This document shows positions 24,266 through 33,407 of a DNA stretch of 64,000 bases, piece by piece. The notes beneath the pieces were generated by a model. It was not told the origin of the DNA. It searched no databases and saw nothing but the letters and a program-made list of their open reading frames with translations. A program made the translations under genes and the position numbers. How positions within the stretch are numbered: position 1 is the first letter of the stretch; every line of letters begins with the position of its first letter. This stretch comes from Lacibacter sp035299325 (GTDB lineage Bacteria > Bacteroidota > Bacteroidia > Chitinophagales > Chitinophagaceae), in assembly GCF_035299325.1 (NCBI RefSeq), contig NZ_DATGWT010000001.1, positions 1-64,000 of the forward strand, given 5' to 3'.

Positions 24266-25363
24266 TTAATATACTGTCTTTCGTTTCCCGCTTTCAAAAT
24301 CCTTAAATATAAATGCGCCCAATTTATCCAATGATGCAAAGAAAGCCTTGCCATGATTGGTTTCTGTAAACTCCTGCACAAATCGTTGCAGGTAGGGATC
24401 AGTAGCAATCATAAAAGTCGTGATGGGTATCTTGAGTTTTTTGCATTGCGCTGCAAGATTGATACAACGGTTCACTACTTTTCGATCTAAACCAAAACTG
24501 TTCTTATAATATTTCTTGCCAATCTTCAGGCACGTGGGTTTACCATCAGTGATCATGAAGATTTGTTTGTTGGGATTTTTTCTTCTGCGAAGAATTTCCA
24601 TCGCCAGTTCCAAACCCGCAACAGTGTTGGTATGATATGGACCAACTTGTAAATACGGAAGATCTTTTACTTCAATCGTCCATGCATCGTTACCAAACAC
24701 CACAATATCTAACGTATCCTTCGGGTATTTTGTTTGAATGAGTTCACTCAATGCCATCGCCACTTTCTTTGCAGGTGTAATACGGTCTTCACCATACAAG
24801 ATCATGGAATGTGAAATATCGATCATCAACACAGTTGATGTTTGAGTTTTGAAATCTGTTTCACGAATCTCCAGGTCATCTTCACGCATCATAAAACTAT
24901 CAATGCCATGATTGATCTGTGCATTGCGGATAGAGTTGGTGAAATCGATCTGCTCCAACGTATCACCAAACTGAAATGGTCTTGTTTCAGGATTGATCTC
25001 ATCACCCATACCCGGTTTAAATGTTTGATGATTGCCCTGTTTGGTTTTTTTGAGCTTACCGAATATTTCTTCCAGCGATTGTTTGCGAATGGTCTGTTCT
25101 GTTTTTGAGGTGATATTAAACTGACCGGTTACAGGATTTTCATTGAGATAGCCTTTTTCTTTCAGTTCCTCAATAAAATCACCCATCCCATACTCATCAT
25201 TCGTGAGTTGAAATTTACGATCGAGTTGGTTCAGCCAATCCATTGCTTCCGTTACATCGCCACTGGTATAAGTCAACAGTTGCGTAAACAGATCAAGCAA
25301 CTGTTCAAACTTCGATTTGTCATTTTGCGACGGATCATATTTCGAAAAAAAGTGTCCAATCAT
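24266..25363 (-). CDS. VWA domain protein, partner of the AAA+ ATPase
   Basis: About 365 residues from the ATG at 25363 (MIGHFFSKYD); a TTG 27 bases earlier would add nine residues and is less likely. The C-terminal half is a von Willebrand A domain with a MIDAS motif DISHSM near residue 188 and the later T and D in MITDGKPT. The N-terminal half is helical. It is 35 bp upstream of the ChlI-like gene in one operon, an arrangement like ChlI/ChlD or MoxR/VWA pairs that insert metals or remodel enzymes. The client is not visible here. Confidence 0.85.
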   Translation of the reverse strand: MIGHFFSKYDPSQNDKSKFEQLLDLFTQLLTYTSGDVTEAMDWLNQLDRKFQLTNDEYGMGDFIEELKEKGYLNENPVTGQFNITSKTEQTIRKQSLEEIFGKLKKTKQGNHQTFKPGMGDEINPETRPFQFGDTLEQIDFTNSIRNAQINHGIDSFMMREDDLEIRETDFKTQTSTVLMIDISHSMILYGEDRITPAKKVAMALSELIQTKYPKDTLDIVVFGNDAWTIEVKDLPYLQVGPYHTNTVAGLELAMEILRRRKNPNKQIFMITDGKPTCLKIGKKYYKNSFGLDRKVVNRCINLAAQCKKLKIPITTFMIATDPYLQRFVQEFTETNHGKAFFASLDKLGAFIFKDFESGKRKTVY

Positions 25364-25504
25364 AACTATACAATTTACTTCAAAATCCAATACTACTTTT
25401 CAAGCGGGGGAACGGAGAATAAAAGATAACAAAAACTGAACCCGAAAAGTTCTTGACAGTTTTTCCGCTGTTTTCTTATTTTACCGTCTGAAAACACACA
25501 ATAA

Positions 25505-26125
25505 ATGCAAAGGCTTACCAATTTTGTCATCTTTTTCTGCCTCATTTTGTTTCTAACCAGCTCCTGCAGCCAGCCAAAATTGCTGCTGAAACCTGCAGCA
25601 ACGTTCGACACACTCCATCTTGAACTTGATCTCAGCATTGTTCAGCAATACGAATACAAACAGGCTTTGCTGCAGAAAATGAAAAAGTTCACCGAAGTGT
25701 ATAACACAGAAGATCATCCGTTTAAACTGGCGCTCAATAGCGGCTCAACAACCAGCAACTGCAACATAAAAGTTGTGCGTGTGAAATTTATTGGACGAAA
25801 AGAAAATATCATTGGCACAGCAATAAGTGTAGTGGGTATTGGTACAGCTGCCACCTTAATTGCAACCGGATTTCCTGTACCTGTTGGCTGGATACATATT
25901 CCAAGTGCAAAAACAAGTTTGCAACCGGGGTTAAGTAAAGACATCAGCGATCTTGCAACCTTTCAGCGTGTTTCAATTAATTCAACAGGAATGTATCGTT
26001 CGTTAGACAAACAGATCGACAGACAAAGCACCAAGGTTGTGAAGTATGTTGTATCGGTTGTGCAAAGTGTGGAGAAAGAATACAGGAAGAATAAAAATTT
26101 ACCTGAGCCAGCAAAAGCACAATAA
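25505..26125 (+). CDS. Hypothetical lipoprotein
   Basis: 206 residues. A hydrophobic leader with a lipobox (FLTSSCSQ) puts the lipidated Cys near residue 20. A hydrophobic Gly-rich stretch (IIGTAISVVGIGTAATLIATGFPVPVGW) in the middle resembles a membrane-inserting hairpin. The C-terminus is basic. No family recognised. Confidence 0.72.
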   Translation: MQRLTNFVIFFCLILFLTSSCSQPKLLLKPAATFDTLHLELDLSIVQQYEYKQALLQKMKKFTEVYNTEDHPFKLALNSGSTTSNCNIKVVRVKFIGRKENIIGTAISVVGIGTAATLIATGFPVPVGWIHIPSAKTSLQPGLSKDISDLATFQRVSINSTGMYRSLDKQIDRQSTKVVKYVVSVVQSVEKEYRKNKNLPEPAKAQ

Positions 26126-26130
26126 AAAAA

Positions 26131-26167
26131 CAAACCCCGGCAATTAGCCGGGGTTTGTTTTTTTTTA
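26131..26167. terminator. Bidirectional terminator
   Basis: CAAACCCCGGC, loop aatta, GCCGGGGTTTG, followed by nine or more T; it is preceded by an A run. It serves the lipoprotein gene and the convergent DUF2723 gene. Confidence 0.93.
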
Positions 26168-29100
26168 TTTCTGCGTATCTGTTGCGTTTTTGATTGTCTG
26201 CGGAACTTCCTTGCTCTGCAATGTATCAGAGCCGGGTTTTATTCCCTGTACAAATTCTTTCAGTGCGTTATCAATACCCTGTACCAATTGTTTTGCTACC
26301 TGGTATTCATATTCTGAAGGCGATGTGCCTTCAGCACCTACATACGATTCGTAAAATGCCATCTGCTGCTGCAAATCTTTCTTCACACTTTCCATAATAC
26401 GTTTTCCTAATTCAATATCACCCGCCTGAAATGCAGTCATGGCAAAATAGAAACTCTTTTCATTATGATCATTACCATAACGTGATGCAAGTGCATACGG
26501 CACGTTCTTGTCTTTGATCATCTGGTCTGCACGTTGCAACACTTTCTTTGCATCATCTTTACGTCCTGCAGCAATCAAATTCATTGCAAGCATGGTATGT
26601 GCATTGCGGATGTTCACCATGTGCCTGCGGTTCTCTTCATCAAAATAAACCTCATTCTTATCTGCACCGCCATATTTGAATTTGTTCATGATCTTATCAA
26701 ACATCCAATCCATATTGGCTGTACCTCTTGCATTCGCAACAGGAACAAGACGATAAGTTAAACCATCCTGGCGGAGGTAATCATCAAACCCTAATTGATA
26801 TGGCTGCGTAAAATAGATCGGGCGCTTCCAGTTGTTTGCAGCAATGATGTTGAGAATAGCTGCATCGTTTTTAAACAGGTAACTTTTACCTACCTGGAAA
26901 CGAAGTTCATTCAGCACACTGTCTTTTGCTGTAACAGTTCCGTTCTGGCGAACAACATTTCCATCAACCGGTACTTTAAAACGCTGGCTGTAGAAATAGT
27001 TGAGCATTTCACCACCTTGTGAACGATACATTTTATTATCGGCATCACTACCCACCTGGTCTTTCATCATCGTGTAAAGATCATAGTAAGCAGTATCTGT
27101 TTGTGAAAGTGGAATATGATAAGCCACATTACGTTTTTCACCGGCTATCTGCTCTTCGCTCCAGATCACATCGATTGGATCACTGCTGTTTACTTTATAA
27201 CGAAGCTGGTTGATATACCAATCGGTTCCAAGCAAGCTTGTGTTTATAACACGAATATCAGGACGAATACCTTTTACTTCCTGTGCATACCATAATGGAT
27301 AGGTATCGTTATCACCAACGGTGAACAGGATGGCGTTTGGTGCACAACTTTCGAGATAGTTTGTAGCAAGATCAGGTGCAATTGTTTTTTTGCTGCGATC
27401 ATGATCATCCCAGTTTTGAGAAGCCATGAGTACAGGAACGGCAACAAAACAAAGTGCAGCTGCAACATAAGAACCAACAGCACCTTTTATTAATTTTTCT
27501 AACCACTCCTTCACCTGGAAAAATCCAAGACCTATCCAGATGGCAAATGCATAGAAACTTCCTACATATGCATAATCACGTTCACGTGGTTGAGGACCTG
27601 CCTGGTTTAGATACAACACAATTGCTAATCCTGTAAAGAAGAACAACAAGCCAACAATGAGTCCGTCTTTTTTATTATTATTGAATTGAAATATAACACC
27701 CAGTATTCCAAGAATGAAAGGAAGCAGGTAATATTTGTTATGTGCCTTGTTATCTTTCAAACTGTCGGGCATTAATTTCTGATTACCCAATCTTACATTA
27801 TCGAGAGGAGCAATCCCACTCACCCAATTACCGTTTCTGCGCTCACCCAAACCCTGTACATCATTTTGCTTTCCTGCAAAATTCCACATGAAGTAGCGGA
27901 AGTACATAATGTTTACCTGGTAACCGAAGAAGAACTTAAAGTTATCGGCCATATCAGGATCACGTTCGTAAGAAATTTTTCCTGTTTGGCGATCCTGGTA
28001 TTTACCAATGCCAAGGAATTGCGCATAGTAATCAGCATGTCCCTGGTCGTTACTTGCATCCCATACACGGGGAAACATCATTGTTTGATCTGCAGGGTAA
28101 ACAGGTTTTCTTTTTTGCCCCGTTACTTCATAACGATCGCCCACACGTTGGTAAGAATCGCCTTCATCAGCATACTCTTCTGCTTCTGCTGTAAACTTTT
28201 GTCCCTTCAATAATGGCACATCACCATATTGCTCACGGCTCAGGTAACTAACCAAAGCCATCGGGTTGTTTACATCATTCATATCAATGCCGGGATTGGC
28301 ATTTGCACGGATCATGGTTGTAACATAAGTAGAAAAACCAATGAGCATAAATGCGAAGCTCCACAAACCCAAACGCAAAAAGCGCCATTGATTTTGTTTT
28401 GCATAACGCAAACCGAGCCATATGAGCACTGCTACCAATGCAAAGAAGAAAATAAATCCTGTGAAGAAAGGCAAACCAAAACTGTTCACAAACAAACGAT
28501 CGAACCAGCCCGCACTTGAAATGCTCCACTGGATCACCGCTTTCTGCACAACACCTGTAATAACGCAGCCAATCAGAAAGGCTACTGTACCACCGGTCCA
28601 TGTTGGTTTATACCTGCGGAAATAATACACCATCACAATGGCAGGAAGTGTAAGGAGGTTCAATAAGTGAACACCAATACTCAAGCCCATGATGAAGAAG
28701 ATGAGTACGATCCAGCGTTCAGCAAACGTACGCTTACGGTCATCGTCACCTGCTTTTGCATCTTCGTGTTCCCATTTCAGGATCATCCAGAACACAACTG
28801 CGGTAAAGAAAGATGACAACGCATATACTTCGCCTTCAACAGCACTATACCAGAATGAATCGCTGAACGTGTAGGCCAATGCACCAATAACACCAGCAGC
28901 CATTACTGTAAACAACTGGTTACCCTGTAACTCCTCATTATCTTTTTGTACCAGTCTGCGGCCAAAGTGTGTAATGGTCCAGAACAGGAACATGATTGTG
29001 AAACCACTTGATAATGCTGACAGCAGGTTTACACCAATAGCGGCATCGCCGGGTGTAAAGAGTGTAAACAAACGACCCAGCATAATAAACAAAGGTGCGC

Positions 29101-29254
29101 CCGGAGGGTGAGGGATGCCTAACTTGTAAGCACAGGAAATAAATTCGCCTGTGTCCCACAAACTACCGGTTGGTTCCATCGTTAACACGTAAACAGCGCA
29201 GGATACAAGACCAATGATCCAGCCTGTAATGTTGTTGAGCTTTTGAAAATTCAT
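26165..29254 (-). CDS. DUF2723 membrane protein (TMEM260-like, probable glycosyltransferase C superfamily)
   Basis: 1029 residues. The first ~600 residues hold about twelve membrane helices, with the family signature GELISCAYKLGIPHPPGAPLF-like segment (FISCAYKLGIPHPPGAPLF) near residue 40. The remainder is a soluble domain and TPR-like helices. DUF2723 is common in Bacteroidota and related to TMEM260, a protein O-mannosyltransferase in animals, so a lipid-linked sugar donor and protein O-glycosylation are plausible; this is inference. Single gene. Confidence 0.88.
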   Translation of the reverse strand: MNFQKLNNITGWIIGLVSCAVYVLTMEPTGSLWDTGEFISCAYKLGIPHPPGAPLFIMLGRLFTLFTPGDAAIGVNLLSALSSGFTIMFLFWTITHFGRRLVQKDNEELQGNQLFTVMAAGVIGALAYTFSDSFWYSAVEGEVYALSSFFTAVVFWMILKWEHEDAKAGDDDRKRTFAERWIVLIFFIMGLSIGVHLLNLLTLPAIVMVYYFRRYKPTWTGGTVAFLIGCVITGVVQKAVIQWSISSAGWFDRLFVNSFGLPFFTGFIFFFALVAVLIWLGLRYAKQNQWRFLRLGLWSFAFMLIGFSTYVTTMIRANANPGIDMNDVNNPMALVSYLSREQYGDVPLLKGQKFTAEAEEYADEGDSYQRVGDRYEVTGQKRKPVYPADQTMMFPRVWDASNDQGHADYYAQFLGIGKYQDRQTGKISYERDPDMADNFKFFFGYQVNIMYFRYFMWNFAGKQNDVQGLGERRNGNWVSGIAPLDNVRLGNQKLMPDSLKDNKAHNKYYLLPFILGILGVIFQFNNNKKDGLIVGLLFFFTGLAIVLYLNQAGPQPRERDYAYVGSFYAFAIWIGLGFFQVKEWLEKLIKGAVGSYVAAALCFVAVPVLMASQNWDDHDRSKKTIAPDLATNYLESCAPNAILFTVGDNDTYPLWYAQEVKGIRPDIRVINTSLLGTDWYINQLRYKVNSSDPIDVIWSEEQIAGEKRNVAYHIPLSQTDTAYYDLYTMMKDQVGSDADNKMYRSQGGEMLNYFYSQRFKVPVDGNVVRQNGTVTAKDSVLNELRFQVGKSYLFKNDAAILNIIAANNWKRPIYFTQPYQLGFDDYLRQDGLTYRLVPVANARGTANMDWMFDKIMNKFKYGGADKNEVYFDEENRRHMVNIRNAHTMLAMNLIAAGRKDDAKKVLQRADQMIKDKNVPYALASRYGNDHNEKSFYFAMTAFQAGDIELGKRIMESVKKDLQQQMAFYESYVGAEGTSPSEYEYQVAKQLVQGIDNALKEFVQGIKPGSDTLQSKEVPQTIKNATDTQK

Positions 29255-29370
29255 ATGAAGCTTTGGTTTAGAAATAGCCTACCCTAATGGGAGGCAGGCA
29301 AAAATAAGGAGATGAGGGTATAAACAAGTATTTCAACTTTCTTTTAACAGGATAATTTGACGGGCTGTAT

Positions 29371-30192
29371 TTATTCAAAATAAACCCTCACTGTCTGGTA
29401 AAACAAACGGCTTTGCGTGTACTGGCTGGTGCTCTTTTCAGAAAAGCCCTGCAATCCAAACAAACCGGCAGCATTGCCTTTATTGATGGCAATTTCAAGA
29501 TAACCTGCTGCATTGAACAAAGCCAGCTTTTCCCCTTCGTTCACATCCGCATAGGTTTCACTGATACGATCGATCATTTCATCACGCTTGAATACAATTT
29601 TAAAGCGGCGGCCTTTGCGTTGCGCTTCAAACTCTTCATGTGTAATGTTTACGATCACATTTTCAAAATGATCAATGGAAATGATCTGCCCTTCAATATA
29701 CTGACTGGTTGTAATAGGTCGTAACGGATTGCGTACCTGTATTGAAACAGTGGCATCACCCAGTTCTTCCAATGTTTTACCATTTGCAAGCTCATCAATC
29801 GCCTTTGCAAATACATCAGCACAGGCAAGGGTATTACGTGCAATGGATTTATCCATCGGCAACGCCACCAGCTCTTGCGGTGTTTCTTCAAGTATCATGG
29901 TGATAAGGCCATTATCGGCCAACAGGTAATACTGTTCATTGTGTTTCACCAGCAATAAATGATCGGGCCTGTATTGAAAGAGATTTACAAGAATGATATG
30001 AAAGCTGCCCGCAGGAAATTGTTTGGTGGCATTACGGATGATGTATGCTGCCTGCGGATCATTAAACGGTGACAACTGATGTGTAATATCAACTAATTGA
30101 AACGATGGGTTTTGTCGTAACAACACGGCTTTCACGGCTCCGGCCAGGTAATCCTGTTCTCCGATGTCTGATGTGAGGGTTAGTAAAGCCAT
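29371..30192 (-). CDS. SAM hydroxide adenosyltransferase (DUF62, chlorinase/fluorinase superfamily)
   Basis: 273 residues from the ATG at 30192. A longer ORF adds 18 hydrophobic residues, but the family begins at MALLTLTSDIGEQDYLAGAVKAVL, as here. The N-terminal Asp and the C-terminal NAAGYLEIAINKGNAAGLFG are conserved. The bacterial majority of this superfamily cleave S-adenosylmethionine to adenosine and methionine with water rather than halide. Cytoplasmic, trimeric in known members. Confidence 0.88.
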   Translation of the reverse strand: MALLTLTSDIGEQDYLAGAVKAVLLRQNPSFQLVDITHQLSPFNDPQAAYIIRNATKQFPAGSFHIILVNLFQYRPDHLLLVKHNEQYYLLADNGLITMILEETPQELVALPMDKSIARNTLACADVFAKAIDELANGKTLEELGDATVSIQVRNPLRPITTSQYIEGQIISIDHFENVIVNITHEEFEAQRKGRRFKIVFKRDEMIDRISETYADVNEGEKLALFNAAGYLEIAINKGNAAGLFGLQGFSEKSTSQYTQSRLFYQTVRVYFE

Positions 30193-30268
30193 TGATGCGT
30201 AGAAGAATTGGAACGAAAGATAAAGAATAATCAGTGGAAGAAACAAGCCCTGTTAAAGAGCTGATGCA

Positions 30269-31072
30269 TTATTTAATAAGCTTTCCATCTTTAAAGAAAA
30301 ACTTGTGAATATACTTATCAGCAACACGTGGCAACAGTTTACCCATCCACACCGTTGCTTTACCTGTTGCAGTAAGCACTACTGCACGTTTACGTTTAGC
30401 AATGGAATTAAAAATATGCTGTGCGCAATCTTCCGCACTCATCAATTTTGATTCGTCCATTGGCGTTTCACCAATCGGGTTGCCTTCACCATTCAGTGCA
30501 ACTGAACGGATATTCGTAGCAATAAAGCCCGGCGACACCCACAATACATTTACCCCATGATCAAACATTTCTACACGCAACGCTTCGAGCCAACCCTGCA
30601 TGGCAAATTTTGAAGCTGAATAAGCACTGCGGCCCGGTATGCCCCTGTTACCAACAATGGATGAAATACCTGCAACAGTTCCTTTGCGTTGGATAATATA
30701 TGGAAGTGCAGCTTTGGTTGTGTAAACAGTGCCCCAGAAATTTACATCCATTAAACGTTTATAAGCACTTGTTTCTGATTCAATGATCAATGCACGCATG
30801 GATAAGCCAGCGTTATTAATGAGCACATCAATACCACCAAATGCTTTTACTGTTGTTTCAATAAACCTGTTGCAATCATCTTCATTACTAACATCAGCTA
30901 CAAACACATGCAATGCTTGGCCTGCAAACTCCTGTTGCAATGAATACAATCTGTCGGCATTTCTGCCGCAAGTAGCAACTTTTGCGCCTTTGCTTAAAAA
31001 AAGCTGAACTAATGCTTTACCAATACCATCGCTTCCACCTGTGATAACCACAACCTTATTCTGAAAATCCAT
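30269..31072 (-). CDS. Short-chain dehydrogenase/reductase
   Basis: 267 residues from the ATG at 31072. The N-terminal Rossmann motif is TGGSDGIG, the NAG motif is NNAGLSMRA, and the active site is SSIVG followed by Y-S-A-S-K (SAYSASKFAMQGW). The C-terminal basic tail (KLLPRVADKYIHKFFFK) resembles the DHRS7-like group. Substrate unknown. A longer ORF that begins at 31174 runs into the tRNA gene and is not real. Confidence 0.9.
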   Translation of the reverse strand: MDFQNKVVVITGGSDGIGKALVQLFLSKGAKVATCGRNADRLYSLQQEFAGQALHVFVADVSNEDDCNRFIETTVKAFGGIDVLINNAGLSMRALIIESETSAYKRLMDVNFWGTVYTTKAALPYIIQRKGTVAGISSIVGNRGIPGRSAYSASKFAMQGWLEALRVEMFDHGVNVLWVSPGFIATNIRSVALNGEGNPIGETPMDESKLMSAEDCAQHIFNSIAKRKRAVVLTATGKATVWMGKLLPRVADKYIHKFFFKDGKLIK

Positions 31073-31111
31073 GCCTGTTGATTTATTTGCAAAAGTAATA
31101 TAAACAGAAAA

Positions 31112-31131
31112 GCCTCCGTATGGAGGCTTTT
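31112..31131 (-). terminator. Terminator of tRNA-Lys
   Basis: GCCTCC, loop gtat, GGAGGC, flanked by A and T runs on both sides; it starts 8 bases beyond the 3' end of the tRNA. Confidence 0.8.
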
Positions 31132-31138
31132 GTTTCTG

Positions 31139-31211
31139 TGATCCCGCTGGGACTCGAACCCAGGACCCCAACATTAAAAGTGTCGTGCTCTACCAACTGA
31201 GCTACGGAATC
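31139..31211 (-). tRNA. tRNA-Lys (anticodon TTT)
   Basis: On the minus strand: acceptor GATTCCG pairs with CGGGATC, D arm GCTCAGTTGGTAGAGC, anticodon stem CGACA/TGTTG with loop CTTTTAA (anticodon TTT), T arm CTGGG-TTCGAGT-CCCAG, discriminator A. The length is 73 nt and CCA is not encoded. All stems close, with one G-T pair in the acceptor. Confidence 0.97.
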
Positions 31212-31346
31212 TCAAAACGTTTCCGTTTTTTTGGGAGTGCAAAAATAGGAGAATTAGAATTCGCTCCCAACTTTTCAAACAAAATGTTTTTATTTTCCCT
31301 GAAATAAACAATTCTGTTTAAACAGTTTGTTCATCCCATCGCTGTT

Positions 31347-32297
31347 TTACTCTACTTCTTCTTCACTCACAAACTTGGCTTTCATTTTCTCCAGCAGTTT
31401 AGTTTCGATCATCTTGCTGGCAAGATGGATCATATTCAAAAATGCCTTTGATGTTGAAATACCATGACCAACAATTACCGGTTTATCAATACCAAGAATG
31501 GGTGTGCCACCGTAGGTTTCAAAATTGAAACGCTTGAAGTAATCGTCCTCATCAAGACTGCGTGATTTCGCAATATCAAAGATCGATTCACCTAATTTCA
31601 GAATAACATTACCTGTAAACCCATCACACACCATCACATCAGCCCTGCCAGTCAATACTTCACGGCCTTCAATATTACCAATAAAGTTGATCAGTTTACT
31701 TTCTTTCAACAATGGATAAGCAGCTTGTGCCAACAGGTTACCTTTCCCTTCTTCTTCACCAATATTGATCAACGCCACAGCCGGATTCTCGATCTCAAGA
31801 ATATTTTGCGCATAGATACTGCCAAGGATGGCATTCTGCAACAGATTCTCCGGTTTACAATCGGCCTGCATACCCACATCGAGGATCAGCCCATAACCAC
31901 CTTCCACTTTTGGGATAACGGTTGAAATGGTTGGTCGCTGCACACCTTCAATGGCTCGGATGGTATAAAACACGCCCACCATCATAGCACCGGTGTTGCC
32001 TGCACTAATGAAGGCATCAATTTTTCCTTCGGCCAGCAACTGCAATCCTTTGTTCATGGATGAGTTGGGCTTATCCCTTAAAGCTTTTGTTGGGGGTTCG
32101 TGCATATCCACCACTTCAGTAGTGTGCACAAACGAAATAGTTGGAGGTACAGTAACAAAATGCCTGCGCATGATGGTTTCATCACCAAGCAGCAGCAATT
32201 CTATTCCGGGGGCAGCATCGGCTAAAAACAAATCTACGCCCAACAGCGGCTGCTGAGGGGCGTAGTCGCCACCCATCATGTCAATACCTATGACCAT
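31347..32297 (-). CDS. plsX: Phosphate acyltransferase PlsX
   Basis: 316 residues, starting MVIGIDMMGGDYAPQQPLLG, the standard PlsX opening (GGDxAP). Conserved GNTGAMMVG and LDVGMQADCKPENL segments are present. It converts acyl-ACP to acyl-phosphate, the first step of phospholipid synthesis. It follows rpmF and DUF177 in the same direction, the classical order DUF177-rpmF-plsX. Confidence 0.96.
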   Translation of the reverse strand: MVIGIDMMGGDYAPQQPLLGVDLFLADAAPGIELLLLGDETIMRRHFVTVPPTISFVHTTEVVDMHEPPTKALRDKPNSSMNKGLQLLAEGKIDAFISAGNTGAMMVGVFYTIRAIEGVQRPTISTVIPKVEGGYGLILDVGMQADCKPENLLQNAILGSIYAQNILEIENPAVALINIGEEEGKGNLLAQAAYPLLKESKLINFIGNIEGREVLTGRADVMVCDGFTGNVILKLGESIFDIAKSRSLDEDDYFKRFNFETYGGTPILGIDKPVIVGHGISTSKAFLNMIHLASKMIETKLLEKMKAKFVSEEEVE

Positions 32298-32321
32298 GCA
32301 GGTAAGTTAATTATAAAAAGC

Positions 32322-32516
32322 TTACGCTTTTAAAGGAGCTTTTTCAGCTACTAATTTTCCTTTGTAGTACAGTTTACCTTCGCTCACATGTGCACGGTGA
32401 CGTGGATGAATTTCACCCGTTGTGCTATCCTTTGTTAAAGTAACAGTCACTGCTGTGTAGTGTGTACGACGCTTTGCGCTGCGTTGCTGTGAATGTCTGC
32501 GCTTTGGATTCGGCAT
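32322..32516 (-). CDS. rpmF: 50S ribosomal protein L32
   Basis: 64 residues, starting MPNPKRRHSQQRSAKRRTHY. The Cys pairs of zinc-binding L32 are absent, so this is the zinc-free form. It lies between the DUF177 gene (11 bp) and plsX (24 bp). Confidence 0.97.
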   Translation of the reverse strand: MPNPKRRHSQQRSAKRRTHYTAVTVTLTKDSTTGEIHPRHRAHVSEGKLYYKGKLVAEKAPLKA

Positions 32517-32527
32517 ATCTTTAAATT

Positions 32528-33064
32528 TTAGTCGTTTCTGAATTTATCCAATCCTTTCCAGATTGATTTGTTTTCGTTTGTTTGCAGGTTCAGTTGAGCC
32601 AGGCGTGCAAGCACTTCTTTGTTGCAATGCGGTCCGCCCATTTCACTTTCCCTGCACATCTTTTGCATGGGGATGCTAAGTACAATGAACTCGTAGATCC
32701 AGCTCTTCACATGTAGATGACTTTCGGTACGGGATATGTAAAACACATCCGGACTTTCTTCTTCATCATTCATCTTTTCCGGTTCATCGGTCATTTTTAC
32801 CAGCATCTCAAATTCGTCCCACAGTTCTAATGGAAGATCGTTACCACAACGGTCGCAAAGAACGCCAACGGTACCAACCACCTCAAACTTCAGCAACATA
32901 AACCCGGTATTCTTTTCGAGTTGCAGCTTTACGTTTGCCTTACAGTTTTTAAAGTCCTGTTTTTCGAATTCCTCAAAGAACCTGTCATCAATTTCATAAT
33001 CAAACTGATGAATGCCGGGCTTTAAACCCACAAATGCTATTTCGTATTCCCGGCGGCTTGCCAT
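32528..33064 (-). CDS. YceD/DUF177 protein
   Basis: 178 residues. The central segment VGVLCDRCGNDLPLELWDEFEMLVK holds a Cys pair, and later cysteines lie in MGGPHC; this is the YceD pattern. YceD proteins are required for 23S rRNA accumulation in plants and are encoded before rpmF in most bacteria. First gene of the rpmF-plsX unit. Confidence 0.9.
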   Translation of the reverse strand: MASRREYEIAFVGLKPGIHQFDYEIDDRFFEEFEKQDFKNCKANVKLQLEKNTGFMLLKFEVVGTVGVLCDRCGNDLPLELWDEFEMLVKMTDEPEKMNDEEESPDVFYISRTESHLHVKSWIYEFIVLSIPMQKMCRESEMGGPHCNKEVLARLAQLNLQTNENKSIWKGLDKFRND

Positions 33065-33407
33065 ATCACCCCTATTTTAAAGAGTTTGCAAAGGTAACCG
33101 AAATACAGTTTCAAGCCAAAAGGAAAAGCAGGTTTATTTTCAGGAGCGGCAGCGTTCCGTTCCTTGTTGGGCTGCGGTTTCCCGCCCTTTGTTCCTGCTC
33201 CGCTGCTAAATTACTGTGTCCGGTACTGCAAAGCTAAGCCTTCGTACTATTATTCTGCTGATTTGCAAAGCCTTCGGGGCATCCACGGCGGTCGGGGCTA
33301 GGCTGAACAATTTGCAAAAACCCAATAAACAATTTCCAAAATCCAAATTCCAGCCTTACCCTCATTACCAATTGACCATTCACCTTCCTCCCGTAAATTT
33401 GAGCCGA
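33065..33407. repeat. Intergenic region with degenerate GC-rich / C-rich repeat-like sequence
   Basis: A 343-base gap between divergent genes. The stretch 33160-33300 is GC-rich (gggctgcggtttcccgcc, ggcggtcggggctaggct), and 33318-33360 is a C/A-rich run of cccaataaac-aatttccaaaatcc-type near-repeats. The composition differs from the genes on both sides, and it resembles the region 55570-55790 read on the other strand. An ORF through it (from 33216) is not convincing. Confidence 0.5.

Noticed and set aside
31072..31174. N-terminal extension of the SDR gene
   Set aside because: It runs through the terminator and the 3' end of tRNA-Lys; the family starts at the ATG at 31072.
33216..33407. 64-residue N-terminal extension of the DUF3810 protein
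   Set aside because: Encoded by repeat-like DNA; the membrane protein begins naturally at the ATG at 33408.
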